A stretch of 64,000 nt of DNA from Rhizobium sp. BK196 (GCF_014193255.1 NZ_JACHZB010000001.1:466018-530017); one strand, 5' to 3'; positions 7,477-16,551 are shown, counted from the first letter of the stretch. The notes: generated by a model from the letters alone, not told the origin. Numbers and translations: made by a program.

Positions 7477-8596
7477 GGATCAACCGCGGCTGATCGTTGT
7501 CGGGCGCAGCCTTGACTGCGGCTCCGCGGGCAATTCGGAAATAAAAATCGATAACATTCGCAATACCTGCCGAACGGGAGAAAGGAGCCAAGTCGTAGCC
7601 TACGCGCGACAGGCGGACAACACTCTCTTCCCGCAGCGCATCGGCAAGCGCCGCTGCGAGCTGCTCGACGGAGCCGGGCGCGACCAGCGTCACCGGATGC
7701 TCGCGCAGATATTCCGACGGACCTTCGGCGGCCGTGGCGACGATCGGCAGTCCCTCCCGCATGGCTTCGAGAATGGCGAGCCCTGCCGATTCCTCGCGTG
7801 ACGGCGATACGAAGAGATCGAGATTGCGCAGGAAACCCGGTACGTTATTGCAATGACCGAGCAGACGGATGCGGTCGTCGCCCTTGGCAAGCGTTTCCAG
7901 CGCGGCGCGATGCGGCCCCTCGCCGGCGATGACGAGAACCGCATTGTCGGGTGCCGTCTGCCGGAAGGCCGACACCAGTACGTCATATCCCTTGCTGAGA
8001 TGCAGGCGTCCGACACCGCCGACGAGCCGTGTTTCGCGCGGCAGATTGAGCTGCGCCCGCAAATCGAAGCTCACCGCGGATCTGAGTTCAGGCAGCCAGT
8101 TGGAAATCAGCGTCGATTGGCCGTCATATGTGCCGAGCCGCGTCGATTGGGCGGTATTGACGCAGATAACGCCGTCCAGGCAGGCATGCTGCCTGGCCTT
8201 GTAGCCGACATGCAGGGTTGCGATCCTGGCGACGCCGTCCGGCGCTGCGGCGAGCGCCTTGCAGCCATGGCTGAGATGCCCATGCGCGATCTCGATCCCT
8301 GTCCTGTCCATCAGCCGCCGCAGCCTCAGGCCGCGCAGAAACGGGATCGTGAAGCCGTGGAAAACCACCTCTTTCGAGAGCAGGCCGACCATCGGTGATC
8401 CCTGTCGCCCGGCAACGTGAACCTCATGCCCAAGAGCAGCCTGCCCATTGGCAAGATCAACGCAGTATCGTTCCGAGCCCGCAACTCTGGAGGAGAACAA
8501 GACATGCAGAATTTTTAACTTTTGAGACGCTGCTATATTGGCAGCGGCATAGGCACGCGGGTACAACTCACCCACGAAGTTCTTTCGAGCGCTCAT
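7454..8596 (-). CDS. Family 4 glycosyltransferase
   Basis: The 380-residue GT-B enzyme begins its Rossmann domain at residue ~27 (KLKILHVLFSSRVAGSERY). Its donor domain carries GGVGRLHLSKGYDVLV, VIAGEGPHR and the EX7E signature (ESAGLAILE, with the two glutamates eight residues apart). These are diagnostic of retaining GT4 enzymes, which build capsular, exopolysaccharide or lipopolysaccharide chains at the inner membrane. GAGGTG lies just upstream of the ATG. The 3' end overlaps the next gene, so the two form an operon. Donor and acceptor cannot be told from sequence. Confidence 0.9.
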   Translation of the reverse strand: MSARKNFVGELYPRAYAAANIAASQKLKILHVLFSSRVAGSERYCVDLANGQAALGHEVHVAGRQGSPMVGLLSKEVVFHGFTIPFLRGLRLRRLMDRTGIEIAHGHLSHGCKALAAAPDGVARIATLHVGYKARQHACLDGVICVNTAQSTRLGTYDGQSTLISNWLPELRSAVSFDLRAQLNLPRETRLVGGVGRLHLSKGYDVLVSAFRQTAPDNAVLVIAGEGPHRAALETLAKGDDRIRLLGHCNNVPGFLRNLDLFVSPSREESAGLAILEAMREGLPIVATAAEGPSEYLREHPVTLVAPGSVEQLAAALADALREESVVRLSRVGYDLAPFSRSAGIANVIDFYFRIARGAAVKAAPDNDQPRLIHASETQK

Positions 8597-8668
8597 GATA
8601 CACCTCAGACCGATAGCCGACCGAGTTGAGGTGTTGGGGAAACACTTCTCGATAGGTTCAGTGATGAG

Positions 8669-8884
8669 TTACAGCCGGGACTTGACGCCAACAAGACTGG
8701 CGAACCATACAAATCTGTAAGGTTTCACGCCACAGAACGACCATTTTTGAGGTAACCAGCTGAATTTTCTTCTAAAAATTGCGACAGTATTATGGGCGGC
8801 GATAACATCGATCGAAAAGCCAGCTAAAGTGCGACAAAAAGTCTTGAGACCAGCCGTAAGGACAACACCAAAGCCGACCCTCAT
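8669..8884 (-). CDS. Possible 71-residue protein of unknown function
   Basis: An ATG at 8884 with AAGG about 7 bases upstream opens a 71-codon frame 24 bases after the stop of the GT25 gene, on the same strand. The composition is hydrophobic and aromatic (VVLTAGLKTF, KWSFCGVKPYRFVWFASL), but there is no clear membrane helix or family motif. The A+T content is higher than in the neighbours, which may mean a decayed or transferred remnant. Without it, 8597-8907 is an empty 310-base gap. Low confidence. Confidence 0.3.
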   Translation of the reverse strand: MRVGFGVVLTAGLKTFCRTLAGFSIDVIAAHNTVAIFRRKFSWLPQKWSFCGVKPYRFVWFASLVGVKSRL

Positions 8885-8907
8885 AATCTGACCTTCAGTC
8901 CGGCATC

Positions 8908-9642
8908 TTATTTTTTCAGTGCGTAGTTAATTCTGCGCACCGCCTCGGTGATGCGGATTGCATAGGTCGGCAACCGCCTCCACCAGGGAAATTTGGTTTC
9001 CTTGTAGACGGATCGAGTCCCGATATTCGAGCTGCCCTCTTTTACATCGGCCACATTCTTACGGGTCGTGTAGATCCGCGCTCGCGATGCCCAGCCGCGC
9101 TCCAGTTCGATATCCCAGGGAAACCGCATGACGCCGATCGTCTTCAGAAGCTTCAGGGCGCCCATCCGCGTCACCGCATAGCAGGCCGCCGATCCTTGCG
9201 GACCATGGGTCGCCCGGCCGATCTCGTCGCCGAAAGTCGAGGCGGCGACGGGCCTGAAGCCGACAGTGCGGTGATTGAAGAGCTTGATCACATCGGCGCC
9301 GGGTACTGCCGCGAGCGCCGCCTCGGCGCGCGTAACCAAGTCGGCAGACAAAATGACATCGTCCTCGACGACGATGCAGGCAGCCTCGCCCGTTTCGAGA
9401 AAGGCTGCGAGCACCTTCAGGTGGCTCCGGTAACAGCCATATTCGCCCGGCAGCATGGTCCGGCCATTGTTGCGTTGAAATGCGCGCTCATCACAGGCCG
9501 TGCGCTGGTCAGCGGCGACCTCCCGCCCATCGACGCCGGCAATGCGAACGAGGTCGAACTGTAGGGCTTTGGCCTGATCGGAAAGAGCATTCCACCGGTC
9601 CTCGGACCGGTCGAGATTGATCACATAAATGCTGATGCTCAT
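8908..9642 (-). CDS. Family 25 glycosyltransferase (LPS/surface glycan type)
   Basis: The 244-residue enzyme starts with the GT25 hallmark IYVINLDRSEDRW. It contains GEYGCYRSHLKVL and the acidic CIVVEDDVIL segment expected to bind metal and nucleotide sugar. Members add galactose or related sugars to lipooligosaccharide or collagen-like acceptors. The basic C-terminal end (FPWWRRLPTYAIRITEAVRRINYAL) could contact the membrane. It lies at the head of the minus-strand sugar cluster, immediately after a rhizobial repeat that probably carries no promoter of its own. Confidence 0.88.
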   Translation of the reverse strand: MSISIYVINLDRSEDRWNALSDQAKALQFDLVRIAGVDGREVAADQRTACDERAFQRNNGRTMLPGEYGCYRSHLKVLAAFLETGEAACIVVEDDVILSADLVTRAEAALAAVPGADVIKLFNHRTVGFRPVAASTFGDEIGRATHGPQGSAACYAVTRMGALKLLKTIGVMRFPWDIELERGWASRARIYTTRKNVADVKEGSSNIGTRSVYKETKFPWWRRLPTYAIRITEAVRRINYALKK

Positions 9643-9763
9643 CGTCCAACCATGGTTCGCCTTGCAGCGGGATTACGCCCCCCGTCAGAAATGCTCGCCT
9701 AGCACTTCCTCCGGCGGCTGCGCAACCTGCCGTCTGCGATGACATCAGCTTGAATTGCCGGCT

Positions 9764-9874
9764 TAGAGCGCCCTTAGTCCAATCGGACACAAAGGAGGCT
9801 CTAATTCTTTGAATCGCGCATCAGGCCTTCCGAAAATCGATTCCGATTTTCCGGCCAATGCTGTAGAGCCTCCA
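9764..9874. repeat. Rhizobial palindromic intergenic repeat (near full length)
   Basis: The element opens with TAGAGC and closes its first arm with GCTCTA at 9803, enclosing paired CCTT/AAGG and GTCC/GGAC blocks. A second stem follows at about 9827-9853, GAAAATCG paired with CGATTTTC, and the unit ends ATGCTGTAGAG. Related pieces occur at 3103, 30323 and 53872. Such elements are dispersed in rhizobial genomes; here it separates divergent genes. Confidence 0.65.
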
Positions 9875-9881
9875 GCACTCC

Positions 9882-11258
9882 TTGCCTATCGATCAGCCGT
9901 TCAGGACACACAGATTGCCCGCCTTCCCCTTCTCCCTAAACGATCCCATCCAGCATCATGGCCCGCTTCCGAAAATCTCCGACGTCGTCATCATCGGCGG
10001 CGGCGTTATCGGTGTTTCAGCGGCGCTGTTTCTGGCGAAGCGCAAGATCTCCGTGACGCTCATCGAAAAGGGCCGCATCGCTGCGGAACAGTCCTCCCGC
10101 AACTGGGGCTGGATTCGCAAGCAGGGACGCGATGCCGACGAGCTGCCTATCGTTATCGAAGCCTGCCGCCTCTGGCAGGAGCTCGCAGCAGAATGCGGCG
10201 AGGATATCGGCCTGAACCGGACGGGCGTCACCTATCTCGCAAACTCCGACAAGCAGATGGCGGGCTTCGAGTCTTTCATGAAGCTCGCGAGCGCCTACGA
10301 CCTCGACACCCGCCTGCTCGACAGCGGGCAGACGGCTTCCCTCTTCAAAGGCATGTCCCGCAGATTTGCGGGCTCGATGACGACACCATCGGACATGCGC
10401 GCCGAACCGTGGCTCGCCGTCCCCGCGCTTGCCCGGCTCGCCGCCCGCCTGGGTGTAACAATCATCGAAAACTGCGCGGCGCGAACCCTCGACCTCTCCT
10501 CGGGCAAGGTGAGCGGCGTGTGGACCGAGGCCGGCCGCATCGAGACCTCGACCGTGCTCGTCGCAGGCGGCGCCTGGTCGTCGCTCTTCCTCAGAAACCA
10601 CGGCGTCTCAATCCCCCAGCTCGCTGTCCGCGCCACCGTCGCCGCAACCGAGCCGATGGCCGAGATCCACGCGGGTGCCGCAGCCGGAGCAGACGTCGCC
10701 TTCCGCCGCAGGCAGGATGGCGGCTACACGCTGGCGCCGGGAAGCCACCGCCTCTATCTCGGCCCTGATGCCTTCCGCCACGCCACGAAATACCTGCCCG
10801 CGCTCGTGGCCCACCCCTTCGGCACCCGCTATTCGCCCGCAGCACCCGAATTCTATCCCGACAGTTGGTCGACGCCGCGCAGCTGGACGGCAGATGCGGA
10901 GAGCCCGTTCGAAAGGATGCGCGTGCTGAACCCCGCTCCCGAACAATCCAGCCTCGATGCCATCAGCCGCAATTTCAAACGCCTCTTCCCGCAATTTCAA
11001 ACCGTGCGCCTGAAAGCGACCTGGGCCGGCATGATCGACGCCATGCCCGACATCGTGCCGATCGTCGACCGCGTAGAGGCAGTCACCGGTCTCTTCGTCG
11101 CCACAGGCATGAGCGGCCATGGCTTCGGCATCGGCCCTGGCATCGGCCGCGTGGTCTCGGACCTCATCCAGGGCAATGCCATCGGCCATAATCTCAACCG
11201 CTTCCGTCTCTCGCGTTTCACAGACGGCAGCCGCATCCGGCCGGGGCCGGCGATTTGA
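9882..11258 (+). CDS. FAD-dependent oxidoreductase of the D-amino-acid/glycine oxidase type
   Basis: The ~450-residue protein has the dinucleotide-binding motif VVIIGGGVIGVSAALFLA at about residue 35, followed by LIEKGRIAAEQSSRNWGW. The latter serves to hold the FAD ribose and flavin. Late segments VAGGAWSSLF and TGMSGHGFGIGPGIGR complete the FAD and substrate sites of the DAO fold. Substrates of this group are amino acids, sarcosine or opines; the RNWGWIRKQGRD variant is common in rhizobial opine or amino-acid oxidases. The annotated start is a TTG at 9882; no strong ribosome binding site decides it, and the true start may be up to 30 codons later. Confidence 0.85.
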   Translation: MPIDQPFRTHRLPAFPFSLNDPIQHHGPLPKISDVVIIGGGVIGVSAALFLAKRKISVTLIEKGRIAAEQSSRNWGWIRKQGRDADELPIVIEACRLWQELAAECGEDIGLNRTGVTYLANSDKQMAGFESFMKLASAYDLDTRLLDSGQTASLFKGMSRRFAGSMTTPSDMRAEPWLAVPALARLAARLGVTIIENCAARTLDLSSGKVSGVWTEAGRIETSTVLVAGGAWSSLFLRNHGVSIPQLAVRATVAATEPMAEIHAGAAAGADVAFRRRQDGGYTLAPGSHRLYLGPDAFRHATKYLPALVAHPFGTRYSPAAPEFYPDSWSTPRSWTADAESPFERMRVLNPAPEQSSLDAISRNFKRLFPQFQTVRLKATWAGMIDAMPDIVPIVDRVEAVTGLFVATGMSGHGFGIGPGIGRVVSDLIQGNAIGHNLNRFRLSRFTDGSRIRPGPAI

Positions 11259-11271
11259 GCGACCTCCAGCC

Positions 11272-12078
11272 CTATTTCCTCCTCGCGATAAAAACCGATG
11301 TCGTCATATTCCTGGTGACGACACCGCCAAAATCGGCCCTTGCAATATCTTCCAGCGCGTCCAGCAGCGCCTCGCGCTTCTCCGCCTCCAATGCCACGAC
11401 ATTAGAATAGGTCGCATAGAGCCGCCGCACCGCGGGCGGATCAAGCGTCAACGTCCACTCGACCATGACAGGCAGTTCGCATTGGAATGAAGCCTCCTCA
11501 AAATCGCTGATACGGGCTTGGCTATCGAGCCCGTAAGGCGTCTGCACTGTCCCTCCGCCGGACGGGCTTGGACGATGCCCGGCAAAAAGATGCGCGCTCG
11601 CCTCATGAAAGGGATCGGGCCGGATATTGTCGCCAAAGACGTTCCAGATCAGAGCCACAGCGCCGCCATCACGAAGCAGCGCATGGATACGCCGCAGCGC
11701 CGGAACAGCATCGAGCCAATGAAATGCCGTCGCGCTGACGACGAGATCGAAGGACTGCGGAGCCTCGGCCAGCTCTTCGAAGGTCTGCTCGATCACCTCG
11801 AATTCGTCGCGGTGCAGCCGCGCACGCAGGAATTCCGCAAGCCTCCTGTCCGGCTCGACGGCCAGAAGCCGCCGCGGCTCGTGATCCAGAAGATGTTCGG
11901 TGGCAAGCCCGGTTCCCGCGCCGATCTCCAGTATCGCGATACCGGATCGCAAACCGGCCCGCTTCCGCAACAGATCCCACACCTGATGCGGATAAGGTGG
12001 CCGGGCGGACTGGTAGTTTTCAGGGCTCAGTCCAAAGGCCTGCCGGCCGAATGAACGGGCAATTATATCGCCGGACAT
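11272..12078 (-). CDS. Class I SAM-dependent methyltransferase
   Basis: The start at 12078 (MSGDIIARSFGRQAF) has GGAG six bases upstream, which favours it over the longer frame from 12225. The 268-residue product carries motif I ILEIGAGTGLATEHLL, then LLAVEPDRRLAEFLR, and the LVVSATAFHWLD segment. The last is seen in the tam/ubiE-like group often annotated as trans-aconitate or small-molecule methyltransferases. It is convergent with the FAD oxidoreductase with only ~13 bases between stops. The acceptor substrate is unknown. Four distinct methyltransferase families occur in this window; this one is not closely similar to the 2023 gene. Confidence 0.88.
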   Translation of the reverse strand: MSGDIIARSFGRQAFGLSPENYQSARPPYPHQVWDLLRKRAGLRSGIAILEIGAGTGLATEHLLDHEPRRLLAVEPDRRLAEFLRARLHRDEFEVIEQTFEELAEAPQSFDLVVSATAFHWLDAVPALRRIHALLRDGGAVALIWNVFGDNIRPDPFHEASAHLFAGHRPSPSGGGTVQTPYGLDSQARISDFEEASFQCELPVMVEWTLTLDPPAVRRLYATYSNVVALEAEKREALLDALEDIARADFGGVVTRNMTTSVFIARRK

Positions 12079-12273
12079 AACGATCTCCGCGCTGATCGGC
12101 TTAGATCTAGCGTCAAATGTCGCGCTCAACAAGCATCCGGGTGGTCGTCTATCTCGGCGGCACCTTCGTGCGCGTGCTGCCCGCCACGTGGTCCGCTGGC
12201 TCGTTATCCTCGCCGGGACAGTCATGACAATCGTCTACGCTGTCAAATATTGGAGCTGAGGCCCGCCCTATCT

Positions 12274-13083
12274 TCACCTCCCTCGCCACAACCGCTTCAA
12301 CCCCTGCCACCGTTTCACGAGACGGATCACGACAGGCGGCGGGATCTTCCTATTGTCGGCCACCGTCCCCTGTCGCGTGACGGGCGCTCGAGGATCGAGC
12401 AGGAAGGCGACCATCACACAGTCGCTCGTCGCCTCTGCCGTCAAACGCTCCTCCGACAGCAGCAGACCTTGCTCGCCTTCGCCAAACGTTTGCCCGGCGG
12501 CAAGAACCGCGCCGCTGAACACATAGAAATAGAGGTCGCACCCCTGTTTAAACGGAAATTCCGCCCGCCCGCCGGCCTCCAGCCGAATATCGAAGAAATC
12601 GATCCGGTTGCGAACGAAGAACGGCGCATCGCCTCCTTTCGGCCCGACGAGATGCCGCCAGCGATTGGGCGTCATTGCGGGCATCGCCCCATACTGGATG
12701 CCGGGTTCGAGATCGACCGCATTAGGCCGCACCAGGATCTGCAGCATGCGCAGCGGCGGATCGGAAGCGAGCGTCTCCTCGGAATGCCAGAAGCCGCGCC
12801 CGGCATTCATCACCATCAGATGGTCGCCGTCGCAAACCAGCCGGCCTTTGGACCGGTCTTCGTGGCGCATCACGCCTTCAGGCACCCAGGAGATGATCTC
12901 GTCATTGCGATGCTCATGCATGGCGATCAGCCGGCCCGGATGCAGGATGGACTCGACCACCATCGCCAGCGGCCCGTGACCGTGATCGCGAGGCTTCGGA
13001 TTTACCCATCCCGGCATGTTGATATGCGCAACGAACCCTCCCATGTCGCGCACGACGAAGGTTCGCTCCCCCTTGAGCAGCAT
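12274..13083 (-). CDS. Pirin-family bicupin
   Basis: The 269-residue protein shows the pirin N-terminal cupin ligands in MHEHRNDEIISWVPEGVMRHED, where histidines and a glutamate hold one metal, followed by NAGRGFWHSEET. The second cupin (residues ~165-260) has lost obvious ligands, as usual. Bacterial pirins act as metal-dependent quercetin dioxygenases or as redox-sensitive protein partners. AAGGAGG lies six bases before the ATG. The gene is divergent from the SMI1/KNR4 gene, sharing an intergenic region of about 140 bases. Confidence 0.85.
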   Translation of the reverse strand: MLLKGERTFVVRDMGGFVAHINMPGWVNPKPRDHGHGPLAMVVESILHPGRLIAMHEHRNDEIISWVPEGVMRHEDRSKGRLVCDGDHLMVMNAGRGFWHSEETLASDPPLRMLQILVRPNAVDLEPGIQYGAMPAMTPNRWRHLVGPKGGDAPFFVRNRIDFFDIRLEAGGRAEFPFKQGCDLYFYVFSGAVLAAGQTFGEGEQGLLLSEERLTAEATSDCVMVAFLLDPRAPVTRQGTVADNRKIPPPVVIRLVKRWQGLKRLWRGR

Positions 13084-13225
13084 CGTGTCCTCCTTGCCTG
13101 CAAGCAGTGACGATACCGGCCCATTAGCGCCCCGATACCATCAGAGGTCAACAAAGCGGCCTGCCATTGATCTGTTCCGCCCCGGCCTTAAATGCCTGCG
13201 CCGTATCGCAACAAGGAAACTCATC

Positions 13226-13816
13226 GTGAGCAATGACAACACAATTCCGTTCCGGCGCCCTGACGCCCTCGCCAGATTTGCGAAGTCCCGTCTCGTCGCA
13301 GCCCGCTATGGCGGCGCGGATGAAGCGCGGCTCTCGGCATTCGAAACGCAGCACGAGGTTAGTCTGTCCGATGGCTATCGCGATTTCCTGATGCGGGAAA
13401 ACGGCCTTGACTATCACATCCCCCACACCACCATCGCCACCCTGCCTGCAGAGGCGCAGAGCGATGCCTTCGTTCTCTCCGACATCAACACGCTGTTTGG
13501 CATCGGCAACGGGCATCCGTATTTCGATCTCGAGGAACTCGCCCGGGACATGGATTTCCACGACTACGGCTTCACCCCGTTCGCACATGTCATCGGCCTC
13601 GGCGGCGACTTTTCCACCCTCGTCGAAATTACCGAAGGCAAACATACAGGCGCGATCATGTACACCGATGGCGAGCTTTTCCATGGCATGCGCAGCGACG
13701 GCATCGCCGGAAAATCCGCTGACGAAGCGATCGACTATTTCATTGATAGCGGCTACTACTATCGGGTCGCGACAAACCTCTCCGACCTCTTCGAAAAATA
13801 TGCCCGGCTGATCTGA
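13226..13816 (+). CDS. SMI1/KNR4 (SUKH) family protein
   Basis: A GTG at 13226 with AAGGA eight bases upstream gives a 196-residue protein; the longer frame from 13016 would run antisense through the pirin gene and is rejected. The pattern of a variable N-terminus, EVSLSDGYRDFLMRENG, then LFGIGNGHPYFDLEEL and GGDFSTLVEITEGKHTGAIMY fits the SUKH fold. Such proteins are common immunity proteins against secreted nuclease toxins, but solitary copies like this one also exist. No toxin gene is adjacent, so the role is open. Confidence 0.75.
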   Translation: MSNDNTIPFRRPDALARFAKSRLVAARYGGADEARLSAFETQHEVSLSDGYRDFLMRENGLDYHIPHTTIATLPAEAQSDAFVLSDINTLFGIGNGHPYFDLEELARDMDFHDYGFTPFAHVIGLGGDFSTLVEITEGKHTGAIMYTDGELFHGMRSDGIAGKSADEAIDYFIDSGYYYRVATNLSDLFEKYARLI

Positions 13817-13861
13817 AGCTTCGCATCATCCCCGCAGATACAAAACTCTCGGCGGCCGATA

Positions 13862-14389
13862 TCAGACCTCTCGCGCTTCCCTATATCGGACAGGTTCAAG
13901 CTGCGATAGCAACGCGGCAACAGCCTCATCCACGCCCTGCTTCGCAGTGTCGATGACGATGGGACTTTGCTCCCAAGACTCATAATAGTGTGCAGTCACC
14001 TCTTCCCAGCGAGGTTTTACCAACCCCGGAACATCGCTTGCCCGCGTTTCCACCCGCCAGCGATGTTCGTTCCGGTCCGAGCAGACGATTTCGATCTCAA
14101 CGGCCGGCACACCTGATCGCGCTGCGACCGACAGCCAGGCATCCCGTGTCACTTTCAAAGGATTGACCGAGTCCGCAACGACGATCTTGCCGAGCGTGAG
14201 ATTGTCTTCGGCGATCCCATATCCGACCATGTAGCCCGCCGGGCCAACCTCCGAGCTCAACATGTCCGAAGCCCGTATGTTCTGTTCGATCGTATCGATA
14301 CGCAGATGGACGGCCCCAAGCTCCTTCGCCAGGGCACGCGAAATCGTCGTCTTCCCCGAGCCGGGTAAACCGCCGAAAATGATCAGCAT
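13862..14389 (-). CDS. P-loop kinase-like ATPase
   Basis: The 175-residue protein begins MLIIFGGLPGSGKTTISRAL, with the Walker A motif at residues 8-15. It has an LRIDTIEQ strand typical of zeta-toxin/chloramphenicol phosphotransferase-like kinases, and a Walker B-like IVVADSVNP. It continues with the lid-type RWRVETRASD. This group phosphorylates small molecules such as sugars, nucleosides or antibiotics. The terminal residues are acidic and arginine-rich. It is convergent with the SUKH gene, and no antitoxin-like partner is seen. Confidence 0.8.
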   Translation of the reverse strand: MLIIFGGLPGSGKTTISRALAKELGAVHLRIDTIEQNIRASDMLSSEVGPAGYMVGYGIAEDNLTLGKIVVADSVNPLKVTRDAWLSVAARSGVPAVEIEIVCSDRNEHRWRVETRASDVPGLVKPRWEEVTAHYYESWEQSPIVIDTAKQGVDEAVAALLSQLEPVRYREAREV

Positions 14390-14567
14390 GAATAGGCACC
14401 TCCCGCTTGCTGATGATGAACCCCGTGAATCCTAGCGGCATTTCCCGATCTTGGAATATGCGGCTGTTTTTTGCCCGCCACGCCGGCCATTTCGCAGGAG
14501 ACGCGTCTCGCCTTTCGCGCTATGAATCTCGATCACATCCCGCCCCATCCGATACCGAGGTCCCCAC

Positions 14568-15560
14568 ATGGCACTGAAAATCCTTTTCATCGGCGGCACC
14601 GGCCAGATTTCCTATCCTTGTGTAGAGCGCGCAGTGGCCCAGGGCCATCAGGTCAGTGTCTTCAACCGCGGCCTCAGGGGCGATCCGCTGCCCGCCGGCG
14701 TCACCTCCATCGTCGGTGAGCTTGGATCATCAGCCTATGCCGATCTTGCCAAGGCCAATTACGATGTCGTCGCCCAGTTCATTGCCTTCACGCCGGATCA
14801 GATTGCCCGCGATATCGAGATATTCTCGGGCCATTGCGGCCAGTACATCTTCATCTCGTCGGCCTCGGTCTATGAAAAGCCGGCCCGCCACTATGTGATA
14901 TCAGAAGAGAAGACACCGGCGATCAACCCCTACTGGCCCTATAGCCAGGCCAAGATCGCCTGCGAGGAACTGCTGAAGAGGTCCGAAAACCTCGCCTGGA
15001 CGATCGTGCGCCCCAGCCACACCGTCCGCACCGGCCTGCCCATCATGATGGGCGACAGCGATGTCATGGCGCGGCGCATGCTGGATGGCGAGCCGACCAT
15101 CGTGGCCGGCGATGGCCATACGCCCTGGACGCTGACCCGTTCGGTCGATTTCGCCGTGCCCTTCGTCGGCCTCTTCGGCAAGCAGAAGGCGCTGCAGGAC
15201 ATCTTCCACATCACCAACGACCACGCCCATATCTGGGACGACATTCAGAAGACGATCGCCAGATTGCTCGGCGTCGAAGCCAAGATCGTCCACGTGCCGA
15301 CAGACACGCTCGTCAAGTACAACCCGGAATGGATCGGCCCGCTGACCGGCGACAAGGCCTGGACGGCAATTTTCGATAATTCCAAGGTCAAGAGTGTGGC
15401 CGGTGACTTCACCTGCGCCGAAAGCCTCGATGAAATCCTTGCCGAGCCGATCATGCATCTCAAGCAGCGTTTCTCGAAGGGTCGTCCGCCGAAGGGAGAG
15501 TTCGACGCTCTGATTGATCGCATCTGCGCCGAACAAAGCGCTCTCGGCGCTGCCGCATGA
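14568..15560 (+). CDS. NAD-dependent epimerase/dehydratase (extended SDR)
   Basis: The 330-residue protein starts with KILFIGGTGQISYPCVERA, the glycine-rich nucleotide-binding turn of extended SDRs. It keeps the catalytic YSQAK (YxxxK) at about residue 125 with the upstream serines of FISSASVYEKP. The C-terminal half (ARRMLDGEPTIVAGDG, HITNDHAHIWDDI) is the substrate domain of the isoflavone reductase/atypical epimerase type. GAGG precedes the ATG by ~8 bases. It probably acts on a nucleotide sugar or similar cytosolic metabolite; the LysR gene next to it is convergent and need not control it. Confidence 0.85.
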   Translation: MALKILFIGGTGQISYPCVERAVAQGHQVSVFNRGLRGDPLPAGVTSIVGELGSSAYADLAKANYDVVAQFIAFTPDQIARDIEIFSGHCGQYIFISSASVYEKPARHYVISEEKTPAINPYWPYSQAKIACEELLKRSENLAWTIVRPSHTVRTGLPIMMGDSDVMARRMLDGEPTIVAGDGHTPWTLTRSVDFAVPFVGLFGKQKALQDIFHITNDHAHIWDDIQKTIARLLGVEAKIVHVPTDTLVKYNPEWIGPLTGDKAWTAIFDNSKVKSVAGDFTCAESLDEILAEPIMHLKQRFSKGRPPKGEFDALIDRICAEQSALGAAA

Positions 15561-15579
15561 CAGCTTAGGCAAAAGCCCG

Positions 15580-16452
15580 TTACGCCTCGAAGGCGCGAAG
15601 GCACTTCATCACTTCGCGCAGCCCCCGCGTCAGATGTTTGTCGCGGCGGATGACCATGCCGAGTTGGCGCACGAGCGGCGGCTGGACGGGTGATGTCACG
15701 AACCGGCCCCGGTCGCGCTTCAGGGCAAGCCCAGGGAGTATCGACCACCCGAGCCCCGCGGCGACCAGCTCCTTGATCGCCTCGACGCTGCCGAACTCCA
15801 TGGTGGGCTGGCTCCTGATGCCGGCGACCTCGAACCACTCGTCGGTGGCGCGGCGCGTATTGCCGCCCTCGTAGAGCATCATGATCTTGTCCTTGAAGAA
15901 ATCAGGCGTCGGGCCACCCTCCGGGATCGCACTTCCTTTCGGCGCCACGGCGACGAGTTCGTCCTCGTAAAAGGGCTCGATCTCAAGTGAACGCCCGGAG
16001 GCCGGCAGCGTCACGACGGCGATGTCGAGCGCGTTGGCTTCGAGATCGCGGATCATCTCATCGGTGTTGCCGACACGAACCACAATCTCCAGACCGGGCA
16101 TGCGTTTCTTGACGGGGGCGATCGCGCGGGGAAGCAGATGGATCGAGGCGGTGCCGCCGCTGCCGATCCGCACGCGCCCCACCGCACCTTGTCGGTAAGG
16201 CGTCATCGCCTCCTCGGCGGCCGCGCATTCGCCAAGAATCCGGCGCGCATGAGCCAGCAGTTCGACGCCCGCCGCAGATGGCTGGGCCCGGCGGCCGACC
16301 CGCTCGATCAGCCGAACCCCCATCCTCTGTTCCAGAAGCTTCACCTGCAGGCTGACGGCCGGCTGCGTCAGCCCCGCTCTTTCGGCAGCAGCCGTAAAGC
16401 TGCCGAGATCGACGACGCTGACGAAGGCGGCGAGCTGGTCGAGATTCAGCAT
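15580..16452 (-). CDS. LysR-family transcriptional regulator
   Basis: The 290-residue protein has the N-terminal winged helix LDQLAAFVSVVDLGSFTAAA with the recognition helix AGLTQPAVSLQVKLLE, then the effector-binding domain from about residue 90 (GRVRIGSGGTASIHLLP). It belongs to the CysB/CbbR-like branch. A strong inverted repeat immediately upstream of its start (16464-16489) is the likely self-binding site. It is divergent from a DUF1127 gene and convergent with the SDR gene; its regulated target is not obvious. Confidence 0.9.
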   Translation of the reverse strand: MLNLDQLAAFVSVVDLGSFTAAAERAGLTQPAVSLQVKLLEQRMGVRLIERVGRRAQPSAAGVELLAHARRILGECAAAEEAMTPYRQGAVGRVRIGSGGTASIHLLPRAIAPVKKRMPGLEIVVRVGNTDEMIRDLEANALDIAVVTLPASGRSLEIEPFYEDELVAVAPKGSAIPEGGPTPDFFKDKIMMLYEGGNTRRATDEWFEVAGIRSQPTMEFGSVEAIKELVAAGLGWSILPGLALKRDRGRFVTSPVQPPLVRQLGMVIRRDKHLTRGLREVMKCLRAFEA

Positions 16453-16463
16453 CAGAAGAATTC

Positions 16464-16489
16464 CTTATGGGTTGCATAAGAACCATAAG
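16464..16489. promoter_or_regulatory. Putative LysR operator
   Basis: CTTATG at 16464-16469 and CATAAG at 16475-16480 form a perfect inverted repeat with a 5-base spacer, a T-N11-A architecture. A third half-site CATAAG follows at 16484-16489, so CTTATGG and CCATAAG also pair across 12 bases. The cluster is 12 bases upstream of the lysR start codon, as expected for an autoregulatory site. Confidence 0.6.
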
Positions 16490-16551
16490 CTTCCCTGCCG
16501 GCATGCGCCAGTCCATTTTGAGGCACCCGAGATGAAAGCTGGAGATGCCCG

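Noticed and set aside
5611..7515. Open plus-strand frame of 634 codons
   Set aside because: It runs antisense across the sugar isomerase and propeller genes, its composition is arginine- and proline-rich as expected of a shadow frame in high-GC DNA, and no domain is visible.
12121..12258. Plus-strand frame ending in a hydrophobic helix (RWLVILAGTVMTIVYAVKYWS) between the methyltransferase and pirin genes
   Set aside because: The helix is plausible, but I found no start codon with a ribosome binding site in that frame; only a fragment.
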